Source of the DNA: an uncultured Eubacteriales bacterium
GTDB taxonomy: Bacteria; Bacillota; Clostridia; Oscillospirales; Oscillospiraceae
DNA length: 32,413 bases
Direction: 5' to 3'
Assembly (NCBI GenBank): GCA_900552475.1
Contig: USAC01000013.1
Span: 1-32,413 of the forward strand
Part shown: positions 6,000 through 14,999 of the stretch, piece by piece
Layout of the letters: each line of letters starts with the position of its first letter
How positions within the stretch are numbered: position 1 is the first letter of the stretch
The notes under the pieces: generated by a model
The model's input: the letters and a program-made list of their open reading frames with translations, nothing else
Database searches by the model: none
What the model was told of the DNA's origin: nothing
Made by a program: the position numbers and the translations under genes

Positions 6000-8591
6000 A
6001 TGGCCACGTTCACTGTCAACGGAAAATCCGTTACCGTGGAGAAGAATCAGAAGCTGATCCGCTTTCTGCGCGATACGCTGCACCTGACCTCCGTGAAGGA
6101 CGGCTGCAGCGAGGGCGCCTGCGGCACCTGCCATGTCCTCATCGACGGCAAGCCAACCAAGGCCTGCATCCCGCAGACGGACAAGCTCGAGGGGAAGACT
6201 GTTCTCACCATCGAGGGGCTCTCCGACTGGGAAAAGCAGGTCTATACCTTCGCCTTCGGCGAAGCGGGCGCGGTGCAGTGCGGCTTCTGCATCCCCGGGA
6301 TGGTCATCTCGGCCAAGGCACTGCTCGACGCGAACCCGAACCCCACGCGCGAGGAGGCGGCCTTCGCCATCCGCAACAACATCTGCCGCTGCACGGGGTA
6401 TGTCAAGATCATCGACGGCATCCTCCTCGCGGGGAGGATCTTCCGCGAGGGAAAGATTCCCGCACCCGCGGCCGACGACTGGCAGTTGGGCTCGCGCGTC
6501 CACCGGCTCGACGTGGAGGAGAAGGTGCTCGGCTATGGGCAGTACCCCGACGACGTGTACGTCGACGGGATGTGCTACGGCGGCGCGGTGCGCAGCGCCT
6601 ACGCCCGCGCGCGGGTGCTCGCGATCGACACAAGCGCGGCGGAAGCGCTCGAGGGCGTCGTCTGCGTCCTGACGCAGAAGGACATTCCCGGCAAAATCAA
6701 CGTCGGCCACCTGAAAAAGGATCAGCCGACGCTCATCGGCGTGGGGGAGATCACGCACTACCTAGGCGACGCCGTGGCCCTCGTCTGCGCGCGCGATCAG
6801 GAGACGCTTGAAGCGGCGAAGAAGCTCGTGCAGGTTGAATACGAGGTGCTGCCCGCCGTCCACAGTCCGGCAGAAGCCGCGGCGCCCGGCGCGCCACTCG
6901 TGTTCGAGACGGACGAGAACAACGTGCAGGCGTATAAGCGCGTCTCCCGCGGCGACGCGGCGGGCGCAATTGCGCGATCAAAATATGTGCTCACGGAGCA
7001 CTTCCATACCCCGTGGACGGAGCACGCCTTCCTCGAGCCGGAGTGCTGCGTGGCGCTGCCGCTCGAAAACGGCGGCGTGCGGCTCCTCACGACCGACCAG
7101 AGCGCGCACACGACCATGCACGAGTGCGCCGCGATGCTGGGCGTCGACTATGAGCACTGTCAGGTACAGAATATGCTCGTCGGCGGCGGCTTCGGCGGCA
7201 AGGAGGACATGTCCGTGCAGCACCACGCGGCGCTGCTGGCATATGTCGCGCGCGTTCCGGTGAAGGTGAAGCTCTCGCGGCAGGAATCCATCCTCGTCCA
7301 CCCGAAGCGGCACAGCTTCGACATGGATTTCACGATGGGCTGCGACGAAAACGGCATCATTCAGGGCGTGAAGGCCTCCGTCGTGTCCGATACGGGCGCG
7401 TTTGCCTCTCTCGGCGGGCCGGTGCTCGAGCGCGCGTGCACGCACGCGGCGGGGCCGTATGCCTACGAAAACTTCGAGATCGAGGGGTACGCCTACTATA
7501 CGAACAACCCACCCGCGGGCGCGTTCCGCGGCTTCGGTGTGACGCAGACCTGCTTCTGCACGGAGACGCTGCTGAACCAGATGGCCGACCTCGTCGGCAT
7601 CTCCCCGTGGGAGATCCGCTACCGCAACGCCATCCGCCCCGGCGGAGTCCTCCCGAACGGGCAGATTGTGGATGAGTCCACGGGGCTTGTCGAGACGCTC
7701 GAGGCCATCAAGCCCGCCTATGACGCGGCGGTTGCTGCGGGCGACCCGGTCGGCATCGCCTGCGCGATGAAGAACGCGGGCGTCGGCGTCGGCATCCCGG
7801 ACTGGGGGCGCTGCAGGCTGATCGTCGAGGATGACGGGAAGGTACACATCTATTCCGGCGCGAGCTGCATCGGGCAGGGGCTCGGCACGGTGCTCGTGCA
7901 GGTCGTCGTGACGAACACGGGGCTGCACCGGGACGACATCGTCTATGAGCGCAGCAACACGTGGATCGCGCCCGACTCCGGCGACACGTCCGGCTCGCGC
8001 CAGACGCTTGTGACGGGCGAAGCGACCCGCCGCGCCTGCGAAAAGCTGCAAAAAGAGCTGCGAAGTGGAAAAGCTTTACAGGACTTGATAGGGCAGGAGT
8101 TCTACGGGGAATACCTCGCGAAAACCGACCCGCTTGGCGCGGACGTGCCGAATCCGGTCAGCCACGTCGCCTACGGCTACGCCACGCAGATGTGCATCCT
8201 CGACCGCGAGACGGGGCGCATCAAAAAGATGGTCGCGGCGCACGACGTGGGCAAGGCCGTGAACCCCCTGAACTGCGAAGGGCAGATCGAGGGCGGCGTC
8301 GTGATGAGCATGGGCTACGCGCTCACGGAGCAGTACCCGATCAACGAGGACTGTAAGCCCACGGCGAAATACGGCACGCTCGGGCTCTTCCGCGCGAATC
8401 AGATTCCGCCAGAGATCCAGTCCATCGTGGTCGAAAAGCCGGGGCTCTCCGTCGCGGGCGGCGCCATCGGCATCGGGGAGATCACCTCGATCCCCACGGC
8501 TCCCGCCATCGCGGATGCCTACTACCGGCTCGACGGCGAGCGGCGTCTCGAGCTTCCACTGGTAAACACGCCCTACGCGCGGAAGAAGTAA
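6000..8591 (+). CDS. Selenium-dependent xanthine dehydrogenase-like molybdenum hydroxylase (2Fe-2S and molybdopterin domains fused)
   Basis: The 863-residue protein belongs to the xanthine dehydrogenase/aldehyde oxidoreductase family. It has a plant-type 2Fe-2S domain (Cys36, 41, 44, 56), a second 2Fe-2S domain (Cys94, 97, 129, 131) and a large molybdopterin domain, with no FAD domain. Visible cofactor motifs are VGGGFGGKED, GAFRGFG with its substrate-pocket Arg, SCIGQGLGT, and the catalytic-Glu segment GIGEITS near the C terminus. The neighbouring yqeB and selD match the pattern of hydroxylases that carry a labile selenium at the Mo site (TIGR03311-like). Substrate is uncertain: xanthine or another purine is likely, and aldehydes or heterocycles are possible. 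ATG 6000 was chosen for AAAAGGAG 8 nt upstream. Confidence 0.9.
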   Translation: MATFTVNGKSVTVEKNQKLIRFLRDTLHLTSVKDGCSEGACGTCHVLIDGKPTKACIPQTDKLEGKTVLTIEGLSDWEKQVYTFAFGEAGAVQCGFCIPGMVISAKALLDANPNPTREEAAFAIRNNICRCTGYVKIIDGILLAGRIFREGKIPAPAADDWQLGSRVHRLDVEEKVLGYGQYPDDVYVDGMCYGGAVRSAYARARVLAIDTSAAEALEGVVCVLTQKDIPGKINVGHLKKDQPTLIGVGEITHYLGDAVALVCARDQETLEAAKKLVQVEYEVLPAVHSPAEAAAPGAPLVFETDENNVQAYKRVSRGDAAGAIARSKYVLTEHFHTPWTEHAFLEPECCVALPLENGGVRLLTTDQSAHTTMHECAAMLGVDYEHCQVQNMLVGGGFGGKEDMSVQHHAALLAYVARVPVKVKLSRQESILVHPKRHSFDMDFTMGCDENGIIQGVKASVVSDTGAFASLGGPVLERACTHAAGPYAYENFEIEGYAYYTNNPPAGAFRGFGVTQTCFCTETLLNQMADLVGISPWEIRYRNAIRPGGVLPNGQIVDESTGLVETLEAIKPAYDAAVAAGDPVGIACAMKNAGVGVGIPDWGRCRLIVEDDGKVHIYSGASCIGQGLGTVLVQVVVTNTGLHRDDIVYERSNTWIAPDSGDTSGSRQTLVTGEATRRACEKLQKELRSGKALQDLIGQEFYGEYLAKTDPLGADVPNPVSHVAYGYATQMCILDRETGRIKKMVAAHDVGKAVNPLNCEGQIEGGVVMSMGYALTEQYPINEDCKPTAKYGTLGLFRANQIPPEIQSIVVEKPGLSVAGGAIGIGEITSIPTAPAIADAYYRLDGERRLELPLVNTPYARKK

Positions 8592-8606
8592 CGTTCTACA
8601 TAGTAT

Positions 8607-8641
8607 AAAACTGGCAGCCCCGGTTGGGGCTGCCAGTTTTT
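8607..8641. terminator. Bidirectional terminator between the hydroxylase and the ModE-like gene
   Basis: A 15-bp stem (8607-8621 with 8626-8640) has a 4-nt loop, with A and T tracts on its two sides. It follows the hydroxylase stop on the plus strand and the regulator stop (8644) on the minus strand. Confidence 0.9.
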
Positions 8642-8643
8642 GC

Positions 8644-9015
8644 TTATTCTTCTGTATGGCCGCTCTGTATGGGGATGCTTCCGAATTTTTCCGCGAACAG
8701 GCGGTCGCCGTAATCGCGCAGCTCGCGGCAGAAATCGTCATACTGCGTGAGCAGGCGCTCGCCCTCTGGGGTCAGCGTCGCGCCGCCGCCGCCCTTGCCG
8801 CCGGTGCTCGAGTGCAGCAGGGGAAAGCCCAGCTGCCGCTCGGCGTGCTTCGTGATCGTCCACGCCTTGGAGTATGCCATGCCCATCGACATGGCCGCGG
8901 CGCGCAGCGAATGAAGCTCCTGCACGCGGTGCAGCAGCGCGGCGATGCCCGGGCCGAAGCACTTCTCCTCAGCGAACAGGCGCACAGATACGTTGTAGTG
9001 TAAATTCTGTTCCAT
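8644..9015 (-). CDS. ModE-like winged-helix regulator, DNA-binding domain only
   Basis: The 123-residue product matches the N-terminal LysR/ModE-type winged helix: CFGPGIAALLHRVQELHSLRAAAMSMGMAYSKAW, then GFPLLHSSTGGKGGGGATLTPEGERLL. ModE proteins repress or activate molybdenum genes in response to molybdate. This protein lacks the C-terminal molybdate-binding (MOP) domains, so it may sense something else or be constitutive. It is divergent from yqeB and convergent with the hydroxylase gene, so control of this cluster is the natural inference. The start at 9015 has no ribosome site. The -10 hexamer ends 6 bp before the ATG, so the mRNA is probably leaderless. Confidence 0.88.
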   Translation of the reverse strand: MEQNLHYNVSVRLFAEEKCFGPGIAALLHRVQELHSLRAAAMSMGMAYSKAWTITKHAERQLGFPLLHSSTGGKGGGGATLTPEGERLLTQYDDFCRELRDYGDRLFAEKFGSIPIQSGHTEE

Positions 9016-9021
9016 ACGGCT

Positions 9022-9050
9022 ATTGTACCAGCCCCTGCCGCAAACGTCAA
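9022..9050 (-). promoter_or_regulatory. Promoter of the ModE-like gene (leaderless arrangement)
   Basis: On the minus strand TTGACG (9045-9050), 17 bp, then TACAAT (9022-9027) with an upstream TGG. The ATG is at 9013-9015, only 6 bp from the -10, so the expected +1 falls on or next to the start codon. Confidence 0.8.
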
Positions 9051-9059
9051 CGGCGGGGA

Positions 9060-9088
9060 TTGACCTTTTTTTTAATCGGTGTTATTCT
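9060..9088 (+). promoter_or_regulatory. Promoter of yqeB-selD
   Basis: TTGACC (9060-9065), 17-bp spacer, TATTCT (9083-9088). Its -35 is only 9 bp from the -35 of the divergent ModE-like gene, so one bound regulator could affect both. Confidence 0.65.
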
Positions 9089-9118
9089 TTTGAAAAACAG
9101 ACGAAGGGAGCGGGAAGC

Positions 9119-9919
9119 ATGAGAGTTCTGATTCGCGGCGCGGGGGATCTCGCCTCCGGCATCGCCCTGCGGCTGCACCGCGCGGGGCTGGACGTGGTGA
9201 TGACCGACCTCGAAAAGCCCACGGCCATCCGCCGCACGGTCTGCTTCTCGCAGGCGCTTGTGCTGGGCGCGGCCACGGTCGAGGATGTGACGGCGCGCGC
9301 GGCGGCATCGGCCGCGCAGGCGGAGGAAATTCTCGCGGCGGGGGAGATCCCCGTGCTCGCCGATCCGGCATGCACCTGCCGCGAAGCGCTGCGGCCTGAT
9401 GCGCTCGTCGACGCGATTCTCGCCAAGCGCAACCTCGGCATGCGGATCGGCGACGCGCCCGTCGTCATCGGCGTCGGCCCCGGCTTCACGGTGGGGGAGG
9501 ACTGCCACGCCGTCGTAGAGACGATGCGCGGGCACACGCTCGGACGGGTGATCTACCGCGGCAGCGCCATCCCCAACACGAACATCCCCGGCCTGATCGG
9601 GGGCTTCGCGGGCGAGCGCGTCCTGCGCGCACCGGCGGACGGCGTGTTTCACCGGAAGCTCGAGATCGGCGCGCGGGTGGAGCCGGGCGACGTCGCGGGC
9701 GAGGTGGCGGGTCTGCCGATGTGCTGCATGATCGGCGGCGTCCTGCGCGGGATTCTTCCGGAGGGGACGCAGGTTCACAAGGGCATGAAATCCGGCGACG
9801 TCGACCCGCGCGGACAGGTGGAAAACTGCTATACCGCGTCGGACAAGGCTCTTGCCGTCGGCGGCGGCGTTTTAGAGGCGATTCTGCACCTGTCCGGGAT
9901 ATTGAGGAGGGAAGCATGA
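9119..9919 (+). CDS. yqeB: Selenium-dependent molybdenum hydroxylase maturation protein YqeB
   Basis: The 266-residue product starts with MRVLIRGAGDLASGIALRLHRAGLDVVMTDLEKPTAIRR, a Rossmann-type nucleotide-binding opening. It contains IGDAPVVIGVGPGFTVGEDCHAVVET and a C-terminal part with PADGVFHRKLEIGARVEPGD, as in the YqeB family (TIGR03309). YqeB is known from comparative genomics as a marker of genomes with selenium-dependent molybdenum hydroxylases. It is presumed to help insert selenium or mature the cofactor; its exact chemistry is not settled. ATG 9119 follows AAGGGAG. The stop overlaps the start of selD (ATGA), which supports a shared pathway. Confidence 0.92.
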   Translation: MRVLIRGAGDLASGIALRLHRAGLDVVMTDLEKPTAIRRTVCFSQALVLGAATVEDVTARAAASAAQAEEILAAGEIPVLADPACTCREALRPDALVDAILAKRNLGMRIGDAPVVIGVGPGFTVGEDCHAVVETMRGHTLGRVIYRGSAIPNTNIPGLIGGFAGERVLRAPADGVFHRKLEIGARVEPGDVAGEVAGLPMCCMIGGVLRGILPEGTQVHKGMKSGDVDPRGQVENCYTASDKALAVGGGVLEAILHLSGILRREA

Positions 9920-10956
9920 TGGAAAATCAGGTGAAGCTGACGAAGCTCGCGCAGTGCGCCGGGTGCGGCGCGAAGGTCGGCGCCGGGACGCTGGCGCAGC
10001 TGCTCGAGGGCATCCGCGTCCACAGCGACCCGAATCTGCTGGTGGGCTTCGACAAGAGCGACGACGCGTCGGTCTACCGCGTGTCGGACGAGCTCGCGCT
10101 CGTGCAGACGGTGGACTTCTTCCCGCCGATCGCGGATGATCCCTACACTTTCGGCCAGATCGCTGCGACGAATGCGCTCTCGGACGTCTACGCGATGGGC
10201 GGCGAGCCGAAGCTCGCGCTCAACATCATGTGCGTGCCGGAGAAGATGGAAAAGGCCACGATCCACCAGATTCTCCGCGGCGGGTACGACAAGGCCTATG
10301 AGGCGGGCGCGATCATCACCGGCGGACACAGCATCTTCGACGACGAGCCGAAGTATGGCCTCGCCGTGACGGGCTTCGTCCACCCCGACCGCGTCCTGAC
10401 GAACAGCGGCGCGCGGGCGGGCGACGTGCTGATTCTGACCAAGCCCATCGGTATCGGTGTGCTGACTTCCGCGATGAAGGCCGACCTCTGTGACGAGGAG
10501 ACGGTGCAGCTTGCGATGCGCCTGATGACGACGCTCAACAAAAACGCACGCGATGTGATGGTGCGCTATCGCGTCCATGCCTGCACGGACGTGACGGGCT
10601 TCGGCCTGATGGGGCATCTGCTGGAGATGTGCCAGGGCAGCGGCCTTGCCGCGCGGGTGGACACGAAGGGGATTGTCCTCATCGGCGCGGCGATGGAGTT
10701 CGCGCGGATGGGCGTGCTCCCGGCGGGGCTCTACCGCAACCGCAGCTTCGCCGAGAGTTCCGTCGACGCCGGTGAGGTGGAGTTGGCCGTGCAGGATCTG
10801 CTCTTTGATCCGCAGACGTCCGGGGGCCTGCTCATGGCGGCGGATCCCGGGGACGCGGAGAGCCTGCTGGCCGACCTCCGCGGCTGCGTCCCGAGCGCGC
10901 AGCGCGTCGGCGAGCTGACGGCGTATCAGGGCGGGGCGCGGATTTGCCTGCGCTGA
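9916..10956 (+). CDS. selD: Selenide, water dikinase (selenophosphate synthase)
   Basis: SelD converts selenide and ATP to selenophosphate, the selenium donor for selenocysteine, selenouridine and the labile selenium cofactor. The 346-residue protein has the catalytic pair Cys17 and Lys20 (AGCGAK), at the same residue numbers as in E. coli SelD. Cys replaces the Sec found in some relatives. It also has FDKSDDASVYR, QTVDFFPPIADDPYTFGQIAATNALSD, ITGGHS and DPQTSGGLL. Two ATGs, 9916 and 9919, are possible starts; AGGAGG lies just upstream. The first overlaps the yqeB stop. No selA, selB, ybbB or tRNA-Sec is in the window, so its local use appears to be the hydroxylase. Confidence 0.96.
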   Translation: MMENQVKLTKLAQCAGCGAKVGAGTLAQLLEGIRVHSDPNLLVGFDKSDDASVYRVSDELALVQTVDFFPPIADDPYTFGQIAATNALSDVYAMGGEPKLALNIMCVPEKMEKATIHQILRGGYDKAYEAGAIITGGHSIFDDEPKYGLAVTGFVHPDRVLTNSGARAGDVLILTKPIGIGVLTSAMKADLCDEETVQLAMRLMTTLNKNARDVMVRYRVHACTDVTGFGLMGHLLEMCQGSGLAARVDTKGIVLIGAAMEFARMGVLPAGLYRNRSFAESSVDAGEVELAVQDLLFDPQTSGGLLMAADPGDAESLLADLRGCVPSAQRVGELTAYQGGARICLR

Positions 10957-10977
10957 AAAACTTTCCTGTCAAATTTT

Positions 10978-11018
10978 CGGATAAGGGGCTATCCTTTATC
11001 CGACTGATATGTTATAAT
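10978..11018 (+). promoter_or_regulatory. pckA promoter with a palindrome in the -35 region
   Basis: TATAAT at 11013-11018 has an upstream TGT (extended -10) but no good -35. Instead a near-palindrome (10978-11002, CGGATAAGG mirrored by CCTTTATCCG) occupies the -35 position. This suggests an operator or activator site controlling pckA. Confidence 0.6.
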
Positions 11019-11076
11019 CCAAGATTGAAAAGCGGCAGGTAACTGCCCATATATTCATGCAGGAGGAAAAGCAACT

Positions 11077-12642
<1,566 letters not shown>

Positions 12643-12672
12643 ACGCGCATTTTCCGGCCGAAAAACAGACAG

Positions 12673-12706
12673 AGCGCCGGGAGCCAACCGCTCCCGGCGC
12701 TTTTTT
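12673..12706 (+). terminator. Terminator after pckA
   Basis: An 11-bp GC-rich stem (12673-12683 with 12691-12701) with a 7-nt loop is followed by six T. Confidence 0.9.
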
Positions 12707-12724
12707 CCCCAAGGAGGACAGCAT

Positions 12725-13039
12725 ATGATTGAACTGAAAATCCTGATCGACGAGATCGACTATGACTCCGTGGCAGACTTTCTCGTCCCGCTGCTGGTCG
12801 AGAAGCTGAAAAAGGAGGACAGGACCGGCCTCTTCGGTTCCGTGCTCTCCGGCAACTCCGCCATGGCCTCGAACATGGCGCGCGGCCTGCTCGAGAAGCT
12901 GCCGCAGGAGAAGAAGGACGAGCTGGTCGTGCAGCTGCTCACGAAGAATCGCGACAAGCTCCTCGAGACGGGCCGCACTGCCGCCGCGAAAAACGGCATC
13001 CGCCTGCAGATCTGCGATGTATCGGCGAAGAAAATCTGA
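12725..13039 (+). CDS. Small protein of unknown function
   Basis: The 104-residue product is charged and helical, with no signal peptide or membrane segment. It opens with MIELKILIDEIDYDSVADFLVP, has a central SGNSAMASNMARGLLEKLPQEKKDELVVQLL, and ends in a Lys-rich RTAAAKNGIRLQI segment. I do not recognise a named family. ATG 12725 has AAGGAGGA 7 nt upstream and codon use like its neighbours, so it is a real gene. It begins 19 nt after the pckA terminator, so its transcription depends on read-through or on a promoter I could not find. Confidence 0.75.
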   Translation: MIELKILIDEIDYDSVADFLVPLLVEKLKKEDRTGLFGSVLSGNSAMASNMARGLLEKLPQEKKDELVVQLLTKNRDKLLETGRTAAAKNGIRLQICDVSAKKI

Positions 13040-13093
13040 CCTCTCCGGCAAAAAACGGCGCGCCCCGCGGGTATCCGGACCGGGCTTTTCCTG

Positions 13094-13122
13094 TTGCCAT
13101 TGTACACGGAGCGTGCTATGAT
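13094..13122 (+). promoter_or_regulatory. coaX promoter
   Basis: TTGCCA (13094-13099), a 17-bp spacer and TATGAT (13117-13122) with an extended TGC just before it. The start codon lies 39 nt downstream. Confidence 0.75.
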
Positions 13123-13161
13123 ATGAAATAAGAGAGAATACGAAAGAGGGAGGACTCGCAG

Positions 13162-13935
13162 ATGCTTTTGGCGATTGATGTCGGCAACTCGACGATCTCG
13201 GCGGGTCTGTTCGACCGGAAGCGGGAGCTGAAGTTCCTCGCGTCCATCGACACGGACAGCCGCAAAACGGCCGATCAGATCAGCATCGACCTGATGAACC
13301 TGTTCCAGCTGTATCACTACGACCTGAAGGACGTCACCGGCGCCATTTTCTCGAGCGTCGTGCCGCCGATCAACTTTATGATGGAAAAGGCGCTCACGCG
13401 CCTGCTCGGAAAGCCGCCGATGGTCGTGGGGCCGGGCGTGAAGACAGGGCTGAACATCCGGATGGAGGTACACAACCAGCTCGGCGCGGATATCGTCGCA
13501 AACGCCGTGGCCGCGCTGGAGAAATACCCCGCGCCGATCATCATGATCGACATGGGCACCGCAACGACCATCTCCTATATCTCCGCCAAGCACACCTATG
13601 AGGGCGGGCTGATGTTCCCCGGTGTGCGTCTGAGTCTCGACGCGCTCTCGGATCATACGGCGCAGCTGCCGGACGTGGCGCTGCAGCACCCAAAGCAGCT
13701 CATCGGCAAGAACACCGAGGACTGCATGCGCTCGGGCATCGTCTACGGGACGGCGGGCATGCTCGACGGGATCATCGACCGCATCCGCGACATGCTCGGC
13801 GAGGACGAGCACCCCTCCATTATCGCTACCGGCAGCAACGCGCCCGTCATCGTGCGCTACTGCCGCAACCACATCGTCTATGACAAATATCTGCTGATGG
13901 AGGGGCTGTGGAACATCTATCAGCGCAACAAATGA
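13162..13935 (+). CDS. coaX: Type III pantothenate kinase
   Basis: CoaX phosphorylates pantothenate in the first step of coenzyme A synthesis. The 257-residue product has the ASKHA-fold signatures: the phosphate loop LLAIDVGNSTISAGLF (3-17), the pantothenate/Asp motif LGAD (107-110), the second phosphate motif IDMGTATT (129-136), and the adenosine-binding TGSNAP near the C terminus. ATG 13162 follows GAGGGAGGA. It is preceded by a clear sigma-A promoter and followed about 20 nt later by the promoter of the next unit, so it is probably monocistronic. In many Firmicutes coaX clusters with dusB or hslO; not here. Confidence 0.95.
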   Translation: MLLAIDVGNSTISAGLFDRKRELKFLASIDTDSRKTADQISIDLMNLFQLYHYDLKDVTGAIFSSVVPPINFMMEKALTRLLGKPPMVVGPGVKTGLNIRMEVHNQLGADIVANAVAALEKYPAPIIMIDMGTATTISYISAKHTYEGGLMFPGVRLSLDALSDHTAQLPDVALQHPKQLIGKNTEDCMRSGIVYGTAGMLDGIIDRIRDMLGEDEHPSIIATGSNAPVIVRYCRNHIVYDKYLLMEGLWNIYQRNK

Positions 13936-13955
13936 ACAATTTCTGAAAGTTTCTG

Positions 13956-13984
13956 TTGAAACGGGAACGAATTTGGGATATACT
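13956..13984 (+). promoter_or_regulatory. Promoter of the DUF1858 gene
   Basis: TTGAAA (13956-13961), 17 bp, TATACT (13979-13984). It begins 20 nt after the coaX stop. Confidence 0.8.
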
Positions 13985-14017
13985 ATCCCCAGTATCTATC
14001 TTACGGAGGTTTTTACA

Positions 14018-14227
14018 ATGATTGAGATCACCAAAGACACCATCATCGGTGATATTCTGGATGTCGCGCCTCAGACCGCGCCCATTTTCCTGTCCATTGG
14101 CATGCACTGCCTTGGCTGCCCGTCCTCCCGCGGCGAGACCGTGGAGGAGGCCTGCATGGTGCACGGCATCGACTGCGACAAGCTGCTCGAAATCGTCAAC
14201 GAAGAGGCCAACAAGGCCGCGGAGTAA
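14018..14227 (+). CDS. DUF1858-domain small protein
   Basis: The 69-residue product fits DUF1858: ITKDTIIGDILDVAPQTAPIFLSIGMHCLGC, then SSRGETVEEACMVHGID. The Cys-x-x-Cys in GMHCLGCP is the family hallmark; similar domains occur alone or near hybrid-cluster proteins and redox enzymes. A role in metal or redox chemistry is plausible but unproven. ATG 14018 has ACGGAGGT (14003-14010) upstream. It has its own promoter and is followed by a hairpin, so it is probably a single-gene transcript with some read-through into trmK. Confidence 0.85.
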   Translation: MIEITKDTIIGDILDVAPQTAPIFLSIGMHCLGCPSSRGETVEEACMVHGIDCDKLLEIVNEEANKAAE

Positions 14228-14245
14228 CACAACCGTGACAACGCC

Positions 14246-14275
14246 AAACGCATACGGCCACCGCCGTATGCGTTT
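14246..14275 (+). terminator. Hairpin after the DUF1858 gene
   Basis: A 13-bp stem (14246-14258 with 14263-14275) has a 4-nt loop and ends in GTTTGCTTG, a weak T tract. It may terminate only partly. Confidence 0.7.
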
Positions 14276-14303
14276 GCTTGCGTCCGCAGAAGGAGAGTGG
14301 CCT

Positions 14304-14999
14304 ATGCAGCCGAAACATCTACAGCTCGCCCCGCGATTGCAGCTGCTGGCCGATCTCGTGCCGCAGGGCGCGCGCCTGGCCGACATCGGAACCGACCACG
14401 GGTATCTGCCGGTCTGGCTCCTGCAGCAGGGGCGGATTTCCTCCGCCATCGCCGCGGACATCGGCGCCGGGCCGCTTGAGCACGCCCGCCGTACCGCGCG
14501 CGAATACGACGTCTATGGGCTGGCCTTCCGCCTGTGCGACGGGCTGAGCGCCATCGCGCCCGACGAGGCCGACACGCTCGTCATCGCCGGTATGGGCGGC
14601 GAGACGATCATCCATATTCTCGTGAGCGCGCCGTGGACGCGCGGCTGCACGCTTCTGCTGCAGCCGCAGACGAAGATCGAGCTGCTGCGTGCGTGGCTGC
14701 GCGAGCACGGCTATGCCGCGGATGCCGAGCGGCTCGTGGAGGACAAGGGTAAGCTCTATCTCGTCCTCTCCGTCCGCGGGGCGGAACCGGGGACGGCGTC
14801 GGTACTCGAGCAGTACGGCGGGTTCTGTCTGGAGGGCGACCCGCTCTACGGCGCATACCTCACGCGGCAGATCGCGCGCCTGCGCCGCCGCGCGGAGGGC
14901 ATCCGCGAGAGCCGCGGGGAGGAGACACAGGCGCTCTTGTCCCTTGCGGCGCAGCTGGAGGAAAAGAAGGAGGTATGGCAGTATGGCGGCCGTGCGTGA
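14304..14999 (+). CDS. trmK: tRNA (adenine(22)-N1)-methyltransferase TrmK
   Basis: TrmK methylates N1 of A22 in tRNAs using S-adenosylmethionine. The 231-residue product has LAPRLQLLADLVPQGARLADIGTDHGYLPVWLL, with the SAM-binding D-I-G-T-D-H-G-Y-L-P motif. AADIGAGPLEHAR and LVIAGMGGETI, the motif preceding the catalytic region, follow. The C-terminal half is a helical cap domain. ATG 14304 follows AAGGAG with an 8-nt spacer. The end overlaps the Nif3-like gene by 17 nt. The pairing of trmK with a Nif3/YqfO gene is common in Firmicutes. Confidence 0.93.
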   Translation: MQPKHLQLAPRLQLLADLVPQGARLADIGTDHGYLPVWLLQQGRISSAIAADIGAGPLEHARRTAREYDVYGLAFRLCDGLSAIAPDEADTLVIAGMGGETIIHILVSAPWTRGCTLLLQPQTKIELLRAWLREHGYAADAERLVEDKGKLYLVLSVRGAEPGTASVLEQYGGFCLEGDPLYGAYLTRQIARLRRRAEGIRESRGEETQALLSLAAQLEEKKEVWQYGGRA

